DNA of 64,000 nt, from NCBI GenBank assembly GCA_948567375.1, contig OX419758.1, forward strand, positions 13,645,001 to 13,709,000, read 5' to 3'. Below are positions 23,074 to 35,046 of the stretch, in pieces. Each line of letters opens with the position of its first letter. The first letter of the stretch is position 1. The notes under the pieces are model-generated. The model had not been told where the DNA came from. It saw nothing but the letters and a program-made list of their open reading frames with translations, and made no database searches. Made by a program: the position numbers and the translations under genes. The DNA comes from Lunularia cruciata. Its lineage: Eukaryota; Streptophyta; Marchantiopsida; Lunulariales; Lunulariaceae.

Positions 23074-26000
23074 GATGACACAACCTCTCCTAGGTCCTTG
23101 CCCTCTTTGCAAGCCTTTTTTGAAGTCTACAACTTCTTCTTGCCTTTGTTTTCAAAGGTGAAGAATTGGGCACTCATGCAATCTTGGTCTTGGTAGTCCT
23201 TGAAGATGGTATCTCTTATTTGGATAAATCCGTCCATGTGTGCTAACTCTAAGGTCCTACCTAGATGGAGACCCACCATGTTTGCTTATTCTAAGAGGTA
23301 CATGAAGGTAAGGTTCTTGATCTCATCTCAAAAAGGGTTAACTACACCATTTCCTTTAATAGTTTTGTGACCCAAGTGATATAATTAGGTTAGGGCCTTG
23401 CAATAAACAATTGCTCAAAAGACAACTAGATCTTGAGTTGCATACCATTTTTTCCATCACACTTTTAGCTTATCTATTGTTTCCTATATTCCAATGAGGT
23501 GGTTTTTACTTCTAACTAGTAGTGTGGCTTCTTCTTGTAGGAAGAATGTCAAAGACTATAACTTTGTGGAATCTCCAAGTCCAAATTCTCCTTCATTTGC
23601 TCCCTAAGGCCCCTTGAAAGAGCATCCATAAGTGTGAGAAGCCCAATGCATTCCATGTCTTTGATGTTAGTCGTTAGAGACGCAAGTTGTCGGGTACTTA
23701 GGGATAGCCAACATAGTAAGTTCTCAGTTGGCACCATCAGCCTTGCATGATTTTCTAAATGTATTGATGCATGAAGAATTGTATCTGGTTTGAGTACATA
23801 TCAAACATCCTCATGGAAAGTGTGGGGATTATTGGGTTTCTAACCCAAACTTCCCTGTCCATACAATAAAGCTCAAGCAATCCTTTAACTATGGGCTTCT
23901 TGGACTTCGAGACATAAGCCATAGCTCCGGGGCCATCAATGCCACTTGATTCATCTTCTTCTTTGCTGAGATCTGGATCCCACTTCTTGTCAAAGCATTT
24001 GATCATGCAATTGCTTAGCACATCATAAGAGAAGAATCTCCAAAGCGGGACAAATTTGGTATAGGTTTTTTGTCCCAACTGCTCAAACATAGTCCTTAAT
24101 TCTTGGACTATGGTACTAATTGGTGTGGTCTGGGATGTGGGGTCTGTATTCATAGTGGCATTATAGGCTACTTGCAATCTCATGTCTTGGTGTATTTGGG
24201 TGATCTCAACATCAATGACCCGGTTCAATTGCACATACTCATGTTCAAGACAAAGGTGGTTTCAATGCCAGACCTCAATTTACCAATTTCAAACAGTCCA
24301 TTAAGTACCTGAGGGAAAATTACAAGAGATTTACTACTACATAGGTCAACTCATAGTGTACTCTAACTGGAACGCTTCCCTTAATAGTCCTTCTACTAAT
24401 ACACAATAGATTTTGAAGAGATCCCAAAACTCAATTCCTCAAGTCCATAACATGGAGGATCACTCTATACTGACAATTGCCTATAGTGAAATATGTCAAT
24501 TTATTGCTACCACATAATGAGAAGGGCCAAATCAAATTGGTAGACTAGTTCTACCAAAGTAAAAATTAATGTCTCTTGCTACAATTGACTAAAAGCAGCA
24601 AGAACATCTACTTGCATGTCCTACGTTAAGGTAGGTTGTGGTCTAAAGGGATACCATGAAAATTGCTCCTTGTCTTCTTGGCAAGGCTTGGGCAACTTTC
24701 TCCACCTCACAAACATTGGTAATGCTCAAAGCTCAAAACAATATAAACAACAGTTGGGTGGTGATAGCAATAGGATAAAAGCTTGACCCATGGTACTATG
24801 GAATTACCAACTTGAGCCATTCTTGGAACTCCTAGGATTCATGCAAGATTTTCTTGATAACTTTTGGGGGTGTAGAGTTGTCTTGTCTAGTTGCCTATAT
24901 TTTTGTCACATTCCAATCATAATTTTTGGGTCTTGGAATCTCTTACATTTTTGGTGCCACCTTAACGGGCCTAGAAGACAATTATGAAGAACATAAAGTC
25001 TTTGGTGATTACCACCATACTCTTTGCTAACCAACATACCAAGCCTAATGCCTTGGGTATCAATTGGTTTGGCTTGGCAAGCCTTCAACTTCTTTCTAGT
25101 GGGCTGCCCATAGAAGATCTAGCTACCTTCCTTGATTCAAGATGTTGCACGATTCCTCCCATAGTATCTTCTCCATCAACATACAAGCTCAATTAGTTCA
25201 TTTCTTCTTCTATGATAGCCAACATAGTATCCTCTCCATTTGTCCCAAGACACCCTTCTTCTGCAATTGGCTCTAGGAGGTCCACTATATGGGTTGCTTC
25301 TACCAAACTTCCTATATTTCTATATATTATTGACCACCCATTCTCCTTGAGTTGGTGTGTTGATCTCCGTGGTGCTCTGGGAATGGGATTGGACTATGCC
25401 CATAATGGTGACCATCTCTTTGGTCATTGACTTCCCTTCCTTGAGTCCTCTATCTTTGGGACTTCTCTCTAGATGTTGGTTACCTTCTTTGGCCAACTTT
25501 ACTTCATTGGCAGTATTCCTTATTGATTTCCCTGCATTATCTCTAGGGATATTGGGTCTAGAAGGAGTTGATGTGGGAGAACCACTACTTGCAAGGTCAT
25601 CCTTAGGTGCTCCACTCGAGGGACCCACCTCATCCTTGTCAGGCGTGTCCTTCCTGGATCCTCCTCCTACTAATCCATTTGGGCTTGTAACACCCGTTTG
25701 TGCATGTGTGTGGTATTTTGATATTTAGCTTGGTATTACAAGTACTTGAGAGATATTATTTCTATAGAGATAAAGGATGATTCTATATTATTCATGATTA
25801 GCTAAAGTTAGTCATAGCTAAGATAAAGGGGACCTCAATTTAGACAAAGTAGACAAGATGAGCACCACTATGATGGATTCTAGTGTGTTGACTTGGTATT
25901 ATTCCTAGGTGTTTGGCTTTGAGGAAAGACTTGAGAACTCTTGAGCTTGCAAGCTTTCTTGTTTTGGATTCTTCTATAGTCCAAGGATAGCCTATGTGAA

Positions 26001-27235
26001 GGAATCCTTGACTTAGTGGTTGGGTCAAGATAAGATCACATGCTGAGTGGAATATGCCCATGTAGATGGATATTCCTTTATACTTTTTGACTTTACTTGA
26101 CTTTTAGCCTAGTAACTTGAGTTACTATGGTAAATAGTAACTTTAGTGTATAATTATTTCACAATTATAACTAGGGGTGAGGAGGTACTCATCATCCTTT
26201 CATTTGCAACTATCTCTCTCTCATTGAGTTCTCTAGTGAGCAATGGCTTGAGGCTTGGAGTGTTAGCCTTGGAAGAGTATGATGGAGTTGGGGTTCTTTG
26301 CCTTCTTAGTCCATGGTGCGCTACCATAATAGCCATCAAAGGTTCATCCTGAGTGAAAGACAGGCCAGCTCACAAGCTATTGTCCTCTACTTTGAAGTCT
26401 TCAACTTCTATTTGTCCTCCCAACTTCAATTGCTTGATACATTAGAGGAGTTGGTTGACCCTCTACTCCAACTTTTGATTTTGAATAGTGAGGTCATTTT
26501 GAGGTTTTTGATGTGCCTCAACCTCAATTTTCTCATCCTTCCTCTTCTCCTTGTAATAAAGAAGGTCCTTTTGGAACCATGTTTTCTTTGTAGTTAGACC
26601 ATTTATGGTCAAACATTGAGAAGCCAACTCTCCTTTTTGTACATCTTGGACCTCTTGTCCAAGGATCTTTTCCTTATCTAGACTTTTGACATCTACTTCC
26701 AACACAAAGTGGAGTACTTTCAACTCTACTATTTCCTTATAGGAAGTGTCAACAACTTCACGTAGTTCCTATCTTGATGTTGAAGCCTTCCTTCTCATGG
26801 GACATCTGAGCCCAAAGCTCAAGGAGTTCTCTTTCTAGTTCTCCCTCCTTCTTTTGGCTGTCTGTTAACTTCTTGTCAGTGGTAGTCTTATTTTCTTGGA
26901 CAGGTTAGAGTTGGTGGTTAGCCTCTACTAGTTTTTTTTAAGAGATCAAATTTTAACTATAGAGTCATTGCCTTCTTATTATAGGTGATCTCTACTTCTT
27001 GTATCCTATGGTCGTGTTCCTTGGTGAGTTTTTCTAGCTCCTCCCATAGCTCAAAAATCCAAGTGTTGGCTAATGTCCCGCATCTAATCTGCATCAACAT
27101 AGAGGTTAGACCCTACTTCCATTCCTTACTAGGGTTCTCTACCCACTTCAAGAATTCTTCCTTAGACTCTAGGTTGTCCACTAGAGTGTCTAACATGAAG
27201 GTGAATGCCCCGACTTGTGACAATTTATGAGACTG
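23074..27235 (-). pseudogene. Minus-strand coding relic of unknown family, split by solo LTR A
   Basis: Reading leftward from 27235 there are coiled-coil-like Lys/Glu/Gln-rich frames (26463-26723), then across the LTR a Ser/Pro/Gly-rich linker (25320-25628), then a longer frame at 23755-24234 (about 159 residues), and a terminal frame ending in a stop at the E3 repeat boundary near 23073. The protein continues across the inserted LTR, so it was one long coding sequence of more than 1,000 codons. I recognise no enzyme motif. It may be a retroelement gag-like protein or a captured gene. Confidence 0.45.
25686..26374 (+). mobile_element. Solo LTR A (TGTAACACCC family)
   Basis: A 689-bp LTR beginning TGTAACACCC and ending GGCCAGCTCACA. 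Flanks are GGCT (25682-25685) and AGCT (26375-26378), a 4-bp duplication with one change. It interrupts a minus-strand coding relic. The sequence after it has no primer-binding site and its flanks differ from those of LTR B, so it is a solo LTR rather than the 5' LTR of E4. Confidence 0.85.
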
Positions 27236-27239
27236 GCTT

Positions 27240-29963
27240 CCTACAATTTCCTAGCTATTATAGTGGCCCTTATCAACACATGTTGTGTTATGACAACCTA
27301 ACAAGCATCACTTTTGCAGCAATGGGAAAATAATCATACATTCCCATAGAGGTACTGGCCAAGAATAGTCAAATATGAGTGAAATTAACAATTTAAATAA
27401 ACATTTCTTCTTTTTTCTTTAGCTTCTTGGGTAGAAACCACACTTAGAAGAGAATAACAAGCACACAATTGTAGTCTTGTCACAATTAAACATCACTTGA
27501 AATCACAATTCATGAAACTCTCTCCAATTCAATCTCAATTGTGATGATTCAATTGATTTGAAGGAGGCTATTTCACCATGAAGTGATTTCACCTTGGAAT
27601 TGCATTCCACCCCTCCATTGAAGGTACAACTTCCTCATGCAAAGAACTTTGCATCAATCTAGTGCCTGCAATCACAAATTGAAAATACTACCAACACTAT
27701 AATTCTCACACATCCATCAAGGCATTGGTTCTATTGCTATCCACTCAAGATCAAACACATAGAGGGAAATTCAAAATTGTAGAATCCAACATCTTACTAT
27801 CTCTGAATTACAATTTTAAATTCTCCACACACTCACAAAGAAAACACAAGACTAATGCTCAAAATTAAGCAAAAATGTTGGGTTCAATGCTTTTCTTTAC
27901 TCAACTTAATACTGAATGAATGACTGAAAATGAGTGCTTTAAATGGGCAGAGCACTCAATAGTTAGAAAACTACTTCTTACAAATCTTTAGATACAGAGT
28001 GTCATTCTACCTATTCATATCTACCACTCTAAATCTGAAATCTATTACTCCTAATCCAATTTAAGTACTACCTCACTTTGGCTTCATGACCCAAATTACC
28101 TACAAGTGTCTCTTGCACTTTGGGTTCATCAACTACTTCTACTTCTTCTACTTCTGTCACATCTTTAGTCTAAACTGAAATTGAAGTCACAATTGTACTA
28201 ACTATTTATTCCTTCTCTATCCTAACTCTTTTAGACAACTCCGATAACTCATCCAAAGTCACTTACACTTTGATCTCAACTACTTTGGATTGGGTCACTC
28301 TACTTTCACTTAGAGTATGAATGACATTATCTATATCACTTCTAATTAAATCTAAGCTAACACATATATTGGTTCCTACTTCTATCATTTTCCTATCTAC
28401 TATATCTCTAACGCAAATTAACAAATGGTTCAAGTCAATGTCCTTTTCTTTACATCTCCAAGTCTCATGCATAAGTTACTTCAACTCATGCAAGTAGGAC
28501 TCCTCCAATTTTGTCTTGGCCATAGTATTGAGTATTACCTTCAGCTATACAACAATCTCACTTTCTATACCCAAACCACTCTTCTCTGAGTGTGCCTTGG
28601 GTCACCTCTTCCTCCAACTTTATACAAAGTACATACAACTCCTCAACATACTTCACCTCTAACTTCCTTCTCTCCTCTTCCTCCTTAGCAACATGAGCTT
28701 CTCCTTGCTTCACCAACTCATAAAGCCTCTGCTCTTCTCACATTTTGCTTGCAAGCTCCCTCTACCAAACCAAATCCTTCTCTACTACAACTTGTCTAAG
28801 ATCCTCCTAGGCTTGTTCATGCATCTCAAGTTGTTTGTTCTGATAGTTTAACTCCATCTGAGCGTAGTCAAAGTTCTTTTGCAACTTCTCCAACTTTACT
28901 TTATGCTCCTTCAACTCCTCCTTTTGGCACTCTAGATAGCCACTACATTGCTCCCATATAGATCAACGAGGCACTATTGTTGGATTGATATATCCACCCA
29001 AAGTACTTTGGCTTCCTCTTTGCTCTTTGACAACCTTACTTTCAATTGCAAGATCTCTTCTTTGAATGACTTCACCAATTGAAACTCATTCCTTACTTTT
29101 GGATACTCTTTCTTTTGCTCTAGCATCCACTCCTACAAATAAACTAACAATGGACAAATTACACTTGATAGATCATTTACTCCTTGGAACGTGTCATTGT
29201 CCAAGTCTTGTTCATATTTTGCCACTATCACTGGTGCTACAACCCAAAGTCTTGATCTTCTTACCTTCAGGCTAACATCTTCCGAGCTCTCCTCTCCTTC
29301 AACATCAGGTTCACATGGTCCAACTTGTGCAGCCTTGACAAGTCTTGGGGATTGTGCTCCCCTCTAGAACACCCTTTGGAATTTTTTCTCCTTCTCTAGA
29401 ATGTCTTCCTCTAGGAAATCCATACAAGGGTTATCGCCTCCTTCCTTGCAATTGATTTTTGCATGGAACTCACAATCCAAATTTTCTTCAGCCTTCTCTT
29501 CTACTAGCTGCTTGACTTTGGGTTCACCCTCACTTCCACTTGTTCATACCTTACTCTGTAGAATCATCTCCTTCTCCAAGTCTTCATCATTAGACTCAAC
29601 TTCTTCTTCAGCCCTTGATGATAAATCCACCATGGCCACAACTCAACTTAGGTTCACTCTTCAAGTAGCTCTCTTCTTGGCTAGCAACATATATCCTTAG
29701 GTCTGCAACTTTTCTTTGATCAAGGAATTGGTACGCTCAATATCTTCTCCTTATTGATCAAGGCAAAGTGCTAGTCATTATCTCACACTTTTTCCATCAA
29801 CCACTACTCGTCTTTATCTGCATCCCAATGCAATTCTAGATAAAGATGAGACACCACCTATCTTCTCTCCTTGGGGCTGAGAAAATTCAAACCCAAATAA
29901 AGATGGGCTGCAAAAGGTATAGGGTAGTGAGGTTGCCAATCATTTCTCCAATTCCATATCATC
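27240..29963 (-). mobile_element. Coiled-coil element, copy 2 (inverted, 5'-truncated)
   Basis: Reverse complement of this block matches about 8010-10700 of the insert in E1, including the frame around 28263-28472, the coiled-coil segment near 28620-28930 and the last 150 bp. It joins the E4 pol sequence abruptly at about 29964. The coding sequence has frameshifts and stops throughout. Confidence 0.55.
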
Positions 29964-29965
29964 TA

Positions 29966-30437
29966 TCTCATCCTTACAAAGTTATGCCAATTCTTGGGGA
30001 TAGTTAGGTACTATAGGAGGTTCATCTTCTCATTTTCCAACAAAGCTTATGCATTGACCATCTACATGAAGAAGGGTGTAGATTACATGATGATTTTGGA
30101 GGACAAGGAGGCTCTCAAAGCTTTTGAGGAGCTCAAGCAATCCCTTGTTGTAGCTCCAATTCTTGCTAAACCTGATTGGAGTAAGCCTTTCATCCTCTAC
30201 ACTGATGCTTCTAATGTAGCTATAGGATACACTCTTAGTCAATTAGACCAAGATGGGCATGATCATCCAATAGCTTATGCTAGTAGGCAGATAGTTTCAG
30301 TAGAAAAGAACTACTCTGTCATGGAGAGAGAAGGGTTGGCAGTGATCTTTGGTCTCAAGAAGTTTAGATACTACTTGATTGGAGGGAAAGCCACCATTGT
30401 CACGGATCACAAGGCTTTGAAGTACATCTTCAACTAG
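29966..30437 (+). pseudogene. E4 pol: RT connection and RNase H domain
   Basis: Opens with QFLGIVRYYRRFI, the hallmark after the RT palm of Ty3/gypsy elements, then RNase H with LYTDAS (first Asp), EREGLAVIF (Glu) and VTDHKAL (Asp). A TAG ends the frame at 30435-30437 where NQPN is expected; coding continues in frame afterwards. The RT palm and everything 5' of it are missing because the element is truncated against the coiled-coil block. Confidence 0.9.
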
Positions 30438-31870
30438 CCTAATGTTGAAGAGAGACTAGCAAGGTGGATGATACTCTTGTCTGAGTATGACTACACCATT
30501 GAGGATAGGCCAAGAAAGAAACATGCAAATGCTCATTTGTTATTTGGAGCCTATGATCATGATGGAGATGAGCCAATGGATGATTCCTTCCCGGATGAGG
30601 AGCTCATGATAATCTCAGTCACTCAAGAGGTTCCAATGGAGTACAAGGAGATTGTGGATTTTGTGACTAGAGGTAAATATCCAGAAGGGATGCATGCTAG
30701 GGAGAGGAAGGCCTTTGCAACAAGATCTAGACCTTACACAATGGTGGAGGGTATTCTTTTTCACCAAGGAGCAAATGATCTACTTCAAAGAGCAGTGGGT
30801 AAGGAAGAGTCTATTCTACTTATAAAGGAGTTTTATGAAGGTTTAGTGTGTGGAGGACATTTTGCAAGAAAGGTGACTGCTTTCAAGATTCTAGATGCAG
30901 GTTACCATTGGAGAGGGATTTTCAAGGATTGTCTTGATTATTGCAAAAATTGTCATGTTTGTCAGGCTTTTGCTAGAAAGTCTACATCCACTCCACCACT
31001 TAGATCAATTCCATTGCTAGGACCTTTTGAGAAGTGGGGAATAGAACCCCAAGGAACAATTGGTACATTGTGGTAGTTACTGATTACCTTACCAAGTGGG
31101 TTAAGGCTAGACCATTGAGGGATAAGAATGAAGATGAAGTTGGTAGATTTCTTTATGAACCCATTATCACTAGATTTGGATGCCCTTTGGAGTTGGTTTC
31201 TGATAGAGGAGGAGAGTTTACAAGAAGCATTACTACAGCCATGCTACAACATTTCTCTATCACACATAGAGTAACTACATCCTTTAAGCCAAATTCCAAT
31301 GGCTTGGCAGAGAGAACCAATCAGACCTTGTGTATGATGTTGGCCAAAGATGTAGAAATGGAGTGGGCTAAACATCATTGGGACAAGAAGATTCATGCAG
31401 TTTTGTGGGAGTATAGGACAACCATGAAGACTTCCACCGGATATTCTCCATTTCAATTGGTATATGGTATTGAGTCTACCCTACCTATTCACTTTGATCT
31501 TCCAACCTTCCAAAGCATTCACATGAGATTTAAGAAAGCACAAGGAGGTGATGCAGAGAAGTCAAGGAAGGATCAACTCATGGAGTTGGAAGAGGCAACA
31601 ACAATTGCTATGGTTTGAGTGGAGGAGGCCCAAAGGAAAAAAAAAAGGAGAGGCAAGGCAAGAAGAAGGTGGAGCCTTTCAAAGAAGGTGATTGGGTAAT
31701 GTTGTTTGATTCTATTTGATTCAAGAGAGTGCAAAAGAAATTTTTGCCTAAATACTTTGGACCTTTCATAGTGGTGAAGGTGTGGGGCAATTACACCCAT
31801 GATCTCAAGGAGTTGGGAGGAAGACACTTTGATAGGATTAACCATGATAAGTTAAAGATGTATTATAGAA
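30438..31870 (+). pseudogene. E4 pol: integrase
   Basis: Spacer, then the HHCC zinc-binding domain (GGHFARKVT ... CKNCHVCQAF), then the catalytic core with Asp in VVVTDYLTKW, Asp in LVSDRGGEF and Glu in NGLAERTNQ: the D,D-35-E triad is intact. A frameshift separates 30468-31076 from 31034-31618, and stops occur near 31618 and 31718. The C-terminal domain ends with a GPF-V and RINHDKLK block and no chromodomain, placing E4 outside the chromovirus type. Confidence 0.9.
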
Positions 31871-31923
31871 GGTAGAGAGACCTTCACTTTGAGGACAAAG
31901 TGAAAACTTAGTCCGAGGGTAAA

Positions 31924-32614
31924 TGTAACACCCATTTGTGCATGTGTATGGTATTATGATATTTAGCTTAATATTACAAGTACTTGAGAGATATTATTTA
32001 TATAAAGATAAAGGATGGTTTTACATCAGTCATAATTAGCTAAAGTTAGTCATAGCTAAGATAGAAGGGACCTTACTTTACAGGAAGTGGAAAAGATGAG
32101 CACCACTATTTTGGATTCTAGTGTGTTGACTTGGTATTATTCCTAGGTGTTTGGCTTTGAGGAAAGAGTTGAGAACTCTTGGGCTCGCAAGCCTTTTTGT
32201 TTTGGATTCTTCTTTAGTCCAAGGATAGCCCATGTTGAGGAATCATTGACTTAGTGGTTGGGTCAAGATAAGATCACATGCTAGTGGAATATGCCCATAT
32301 GAATTGATATTCATTTATACTTTTTGACTTTACTTGACTTTTAGCTTAGTTACTTGAGTTACTCCAGTAATTAGTAACTTTGGTGCATAACAATTTCACA
32401 AGTATATAAAAAAGAGGTGAGGAGGTACTCATCATCCTTTCATTTGCAACTATCTCTCTCTCATTGAGTTCTTTAGTTAGCAATGTCTTGAGTCTTGGAG
32501 TGTTAGCCTTGGAAGAGTATGATGGAGTTGGGGTTCCTTGCCTTCTTAGTCCATGGTGCGCTACCATAATAGCCATCAGAGGTTCATCTTGAGTGAGAGA
32601 CAGGCCGGCTCATA
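31924..32614 (+). mobile_element. 3' LTR of E4 (LTR B, TGTAACACCC family)
   Basis: A 691-bp LTR beginning TGTAACACCC and ending GGCTCATA (CACA in the relatives), preceded by the purine-rich GAGGGTAAA as expected for a polypurine tract. The right flank is GATC (32615-32618); the matching left flank is lost with the 5' end. TATA-like TATATAAA near 32403. This LTR identifies E4 as the autonomous source family of solo LTRs A, C and D. Confidence 0.9.
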
Positions 32615-32618
32615 GATC

Positions 32619-33979
32619 CAAAATGACAATGCACCTCTTCATATTTACCTCTTCAAATCTCAAAATTGTTACTACTCCAGTCCGATGTCTACCTCTTCCT
32701 CGGCTCCCAATCCCGAAGTAGCTTCACATATTACTCTATCCTTGGGTCTATCTAATTCTACTAAATCCTTCACTATTTCTACTACTTCTCCACTCATATC
32801 GACAATTACACTAGTAAGTATTCTATTTAACTCGTTATCTTCCGACCCACTCTTCTCTAAAGTGTCAAATGTCAAATCTGAAGACACCTACACTCCTACT
32901 CTATTACTTTGGGTCTAACTACTATAAATTCCTTTTTTAATTCTACTATATCTTCATCAAGAATTGTAATTGAAAGCATGGGTACATTATCTACACCTTT
33001 AATTTGTAAACTTTTTTTCCTAATCACTGATGTTATTGACCCGAAGACACTTACTGTTTGATCTTGCACTTTGGGTTCATTCACTATCGCCATTTCTCTT
33101 CTAATTCTATCCTATCTTCAATCAGAATTGAAATCAAAGTCGTGGATATCCTACATATCTTCTTTCCCTACTCTAACTTCCACTAATGCCTCTAGCAAGA
33201 TTCCAGAAGTCACCTTCACTGCACTCCAAGGTCAGACTACCTCGGGTTGAATCATATTTGTCTTGAGGTAAAGTCTTTAGACCCGAAGTCAGGTAAACCC
33301 AAAGTCTGAAGTCTGAAGTCTAAAGTTCAAAGTCTGAAGTTAGAAGTCTGAAGTCCAAAGTTCTGACGACACCAACCCAAAGAACCTCAACCCCAAGTCC
33401 TTCAACTACTTTGTACATCTACTCTCAAAACTTGAAATGCTTGTAACTTCTTCCATAAACCTCCAAACTTTGCAATTTGGTGGCAATGGAAAGCCCTGAA
33501 CAAGACGCTTCCAACAAAATATAGCACGTATGATTTGGAATTTTCTTCAATGAGATACAGCTCCTGTAGTAATCCTAACCTATAACATCCATTTTGATGT
33601 GAAGAAACCCTCCTTTAGCATCTGATCTGAGTTTTTTCCTCCTCTGACACGAAGTAAGCTTCTTCGATTCTGATCAAATTTGAGTCCTTCTTTCTCCAAT
33701 ATGAAGTCAACTTTTTCAAGCCTGATCAAAACATAGGTTTCCCCTCATTTCTTCTCCATTTGGTTTCAATTTGGTTTTAGCAAGGCACTTCTTTTTTTAA
33801 ACTCGTCCAAAATGAAAAATGTGTGTACCACATTAATATATCTATACTCTCTCTTAGCAATTATTAATTCCAGAAAGGAAAATAAACATATACAAACTTC
33901 AATCAAAAATATATCTATACAAATAAATAGGCATACATTGGTCAAAGATATATCTATATAGATAAACAAGCATTAGTTG
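32619..33979 (-). other. Unassigned relic and simple repeats
   Basis: Minus-strand fragments at 32672-32887 and 32896-33093 have acidic, ELKKE-like composition resembling the end of the coiled-coil protein near 9690-9900, so this may be another diverged piece of that family. An AAGTCTG-type microsatellite occupies about 33302-33363, and two copies of an about 45-bp ATATATCTATA unit lie at 33895-33965. Nothing else is recognised. Confidence 0.35.
33302..33363. repeat. Short tandem repeat, AAGTCTG unit
   Basis: About eight imperfect copies of a 7-8 bp unit (AAGTCTG, AAGTTCA, AAGTTAG variants). Confidence 0.75.
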
Positions 33980-34537
33980 TGTCATGTGTATATATATTGC
34001 TATACAACATACATCACGGTCAACATTATACATTGTAGAAGCACAACTTACATATAAGTCATACATAAACTCTAAAGTGTCACAATAACCAGTTTGTTTA
34101 TACAACTCTACTCACAGTCAATAAGATCAATACTTGATCTATTTACTCTATAATTTGCCAACAACTGGGCACTGATCACAATCAAGCCACACCCACTCTA
34201 GCTAAGAGAATTGAAATGACACTCGCTAGCTTCTATCCACCATAACCAGAAACTCAAAGGCTCAACATCATAGAAGTGAGTTATTTGGAGTTGCACTTCA
34301 AAAGTATACCCCCTAGACTCAAGCTAGATCTCAAACCCTAACGGTCCTGCTGATGGCACACCCAATGGTGCAAATGGTGTAAAGTGACAGTGGGCCCCAC
34401 CATGAAGTCAGTACCCCAAACACAAAATCTGACCATCGGAAAGTAGTCTACAAGTAACTGCTAAAGTACCTCTAACCACTATCATTGCAACTCTAGTGTC
34501 TGAGCAATATAGATGTGATACTAAAATTGGTGTGACA
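33980..34537 (-). mobile_element. 3' LTR of E2 plus a partial second LTR tail
   Basis: A 558-bp LTR (TGTCATG ... TGTGACA on the plus strand) matches the solo LTR at 5719-6274. Two bases further, 34540-34648 repeats only the LTR's terminal 108 bp and is then followed by a CCCCCT run, the complement of a polypurine tract. No convincing target duplication is seen at 33980. Confidence 0.7.
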
Positions 34538-34812
34538 ACTGTCATGCGTATATATATTGCTACACAACATACATTCTTGTCAACATCATACATTGTAGAA
34601 GCACAACTCACACATAAGTCATACATAAACTCTAAAGTGCCACAATTGCCCCCTAGTTGGCGGTTAGGTCCCTCTAACTCCAAATAGCCATCTATTCCAA
34701 GTATATGGTATTCCCTATGATGGGCAAAGATCAAGAAGCCAAGTGCTATCAAGCCACATCGTTAGTTGTCTATCTGCAATCTATACCATATAAAGGATGA
34801 ACTAGCTATCGG

Positions 34813-35046
34813 TCAAGTACATCTAAGACATAACCATTGTCCTTGAGGAACCACCATGAAGGGAGGAGTCATACATGCCATATGCCATCCTCTCAAACAA
34901 CTATCACATACTAACATAGTAGCAGCTCCACCAGAAGAGCCACAAAACATACACTTCAAGCTTGCACGTACAAGTGCCAAGCCTGAGTCCATAGTACCAT
35001 AAATGTTTGGGAGGTGGCATGGCAATTGTGCACAAGATCCTTCCAA
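34813..35046 (-). pseudogene. PHD finger at the C-terminus of the E2 polyprotein
   Basis: This frame reads a complete C4HC3 PHD zinc finger: C-x2-C-x11-C-x2-C-x4-H-x2-C-x14-C-x2-C, with the invariant Trp two residues before the seventh cysteine (Trp71 of the frame) and the CDSC and GWHMAC blocks. It spans 34819-34953 and is followed at once by the stop codon. The upstream frame 34956-35231 (VREVLPSEVLELEGYDG) is the integrase tail, joined by a frameshift near 35020, so the finger was the last domain of pol. PHD fingers read histone H3 tails; in this position it is the functional analogue of a chromovirus chromodomain. Confidence 0.85.

Noticed and set aside
25686-32614. LTRs A and B as the two LTRs of one complete element around E4 pol
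   Set aside because: The sequence after A has no primer-binding site and is minus-strand coding DNA of another element; the flanking 4-mers (GGCT and GATC) do not match. A reads as a solo LTR.
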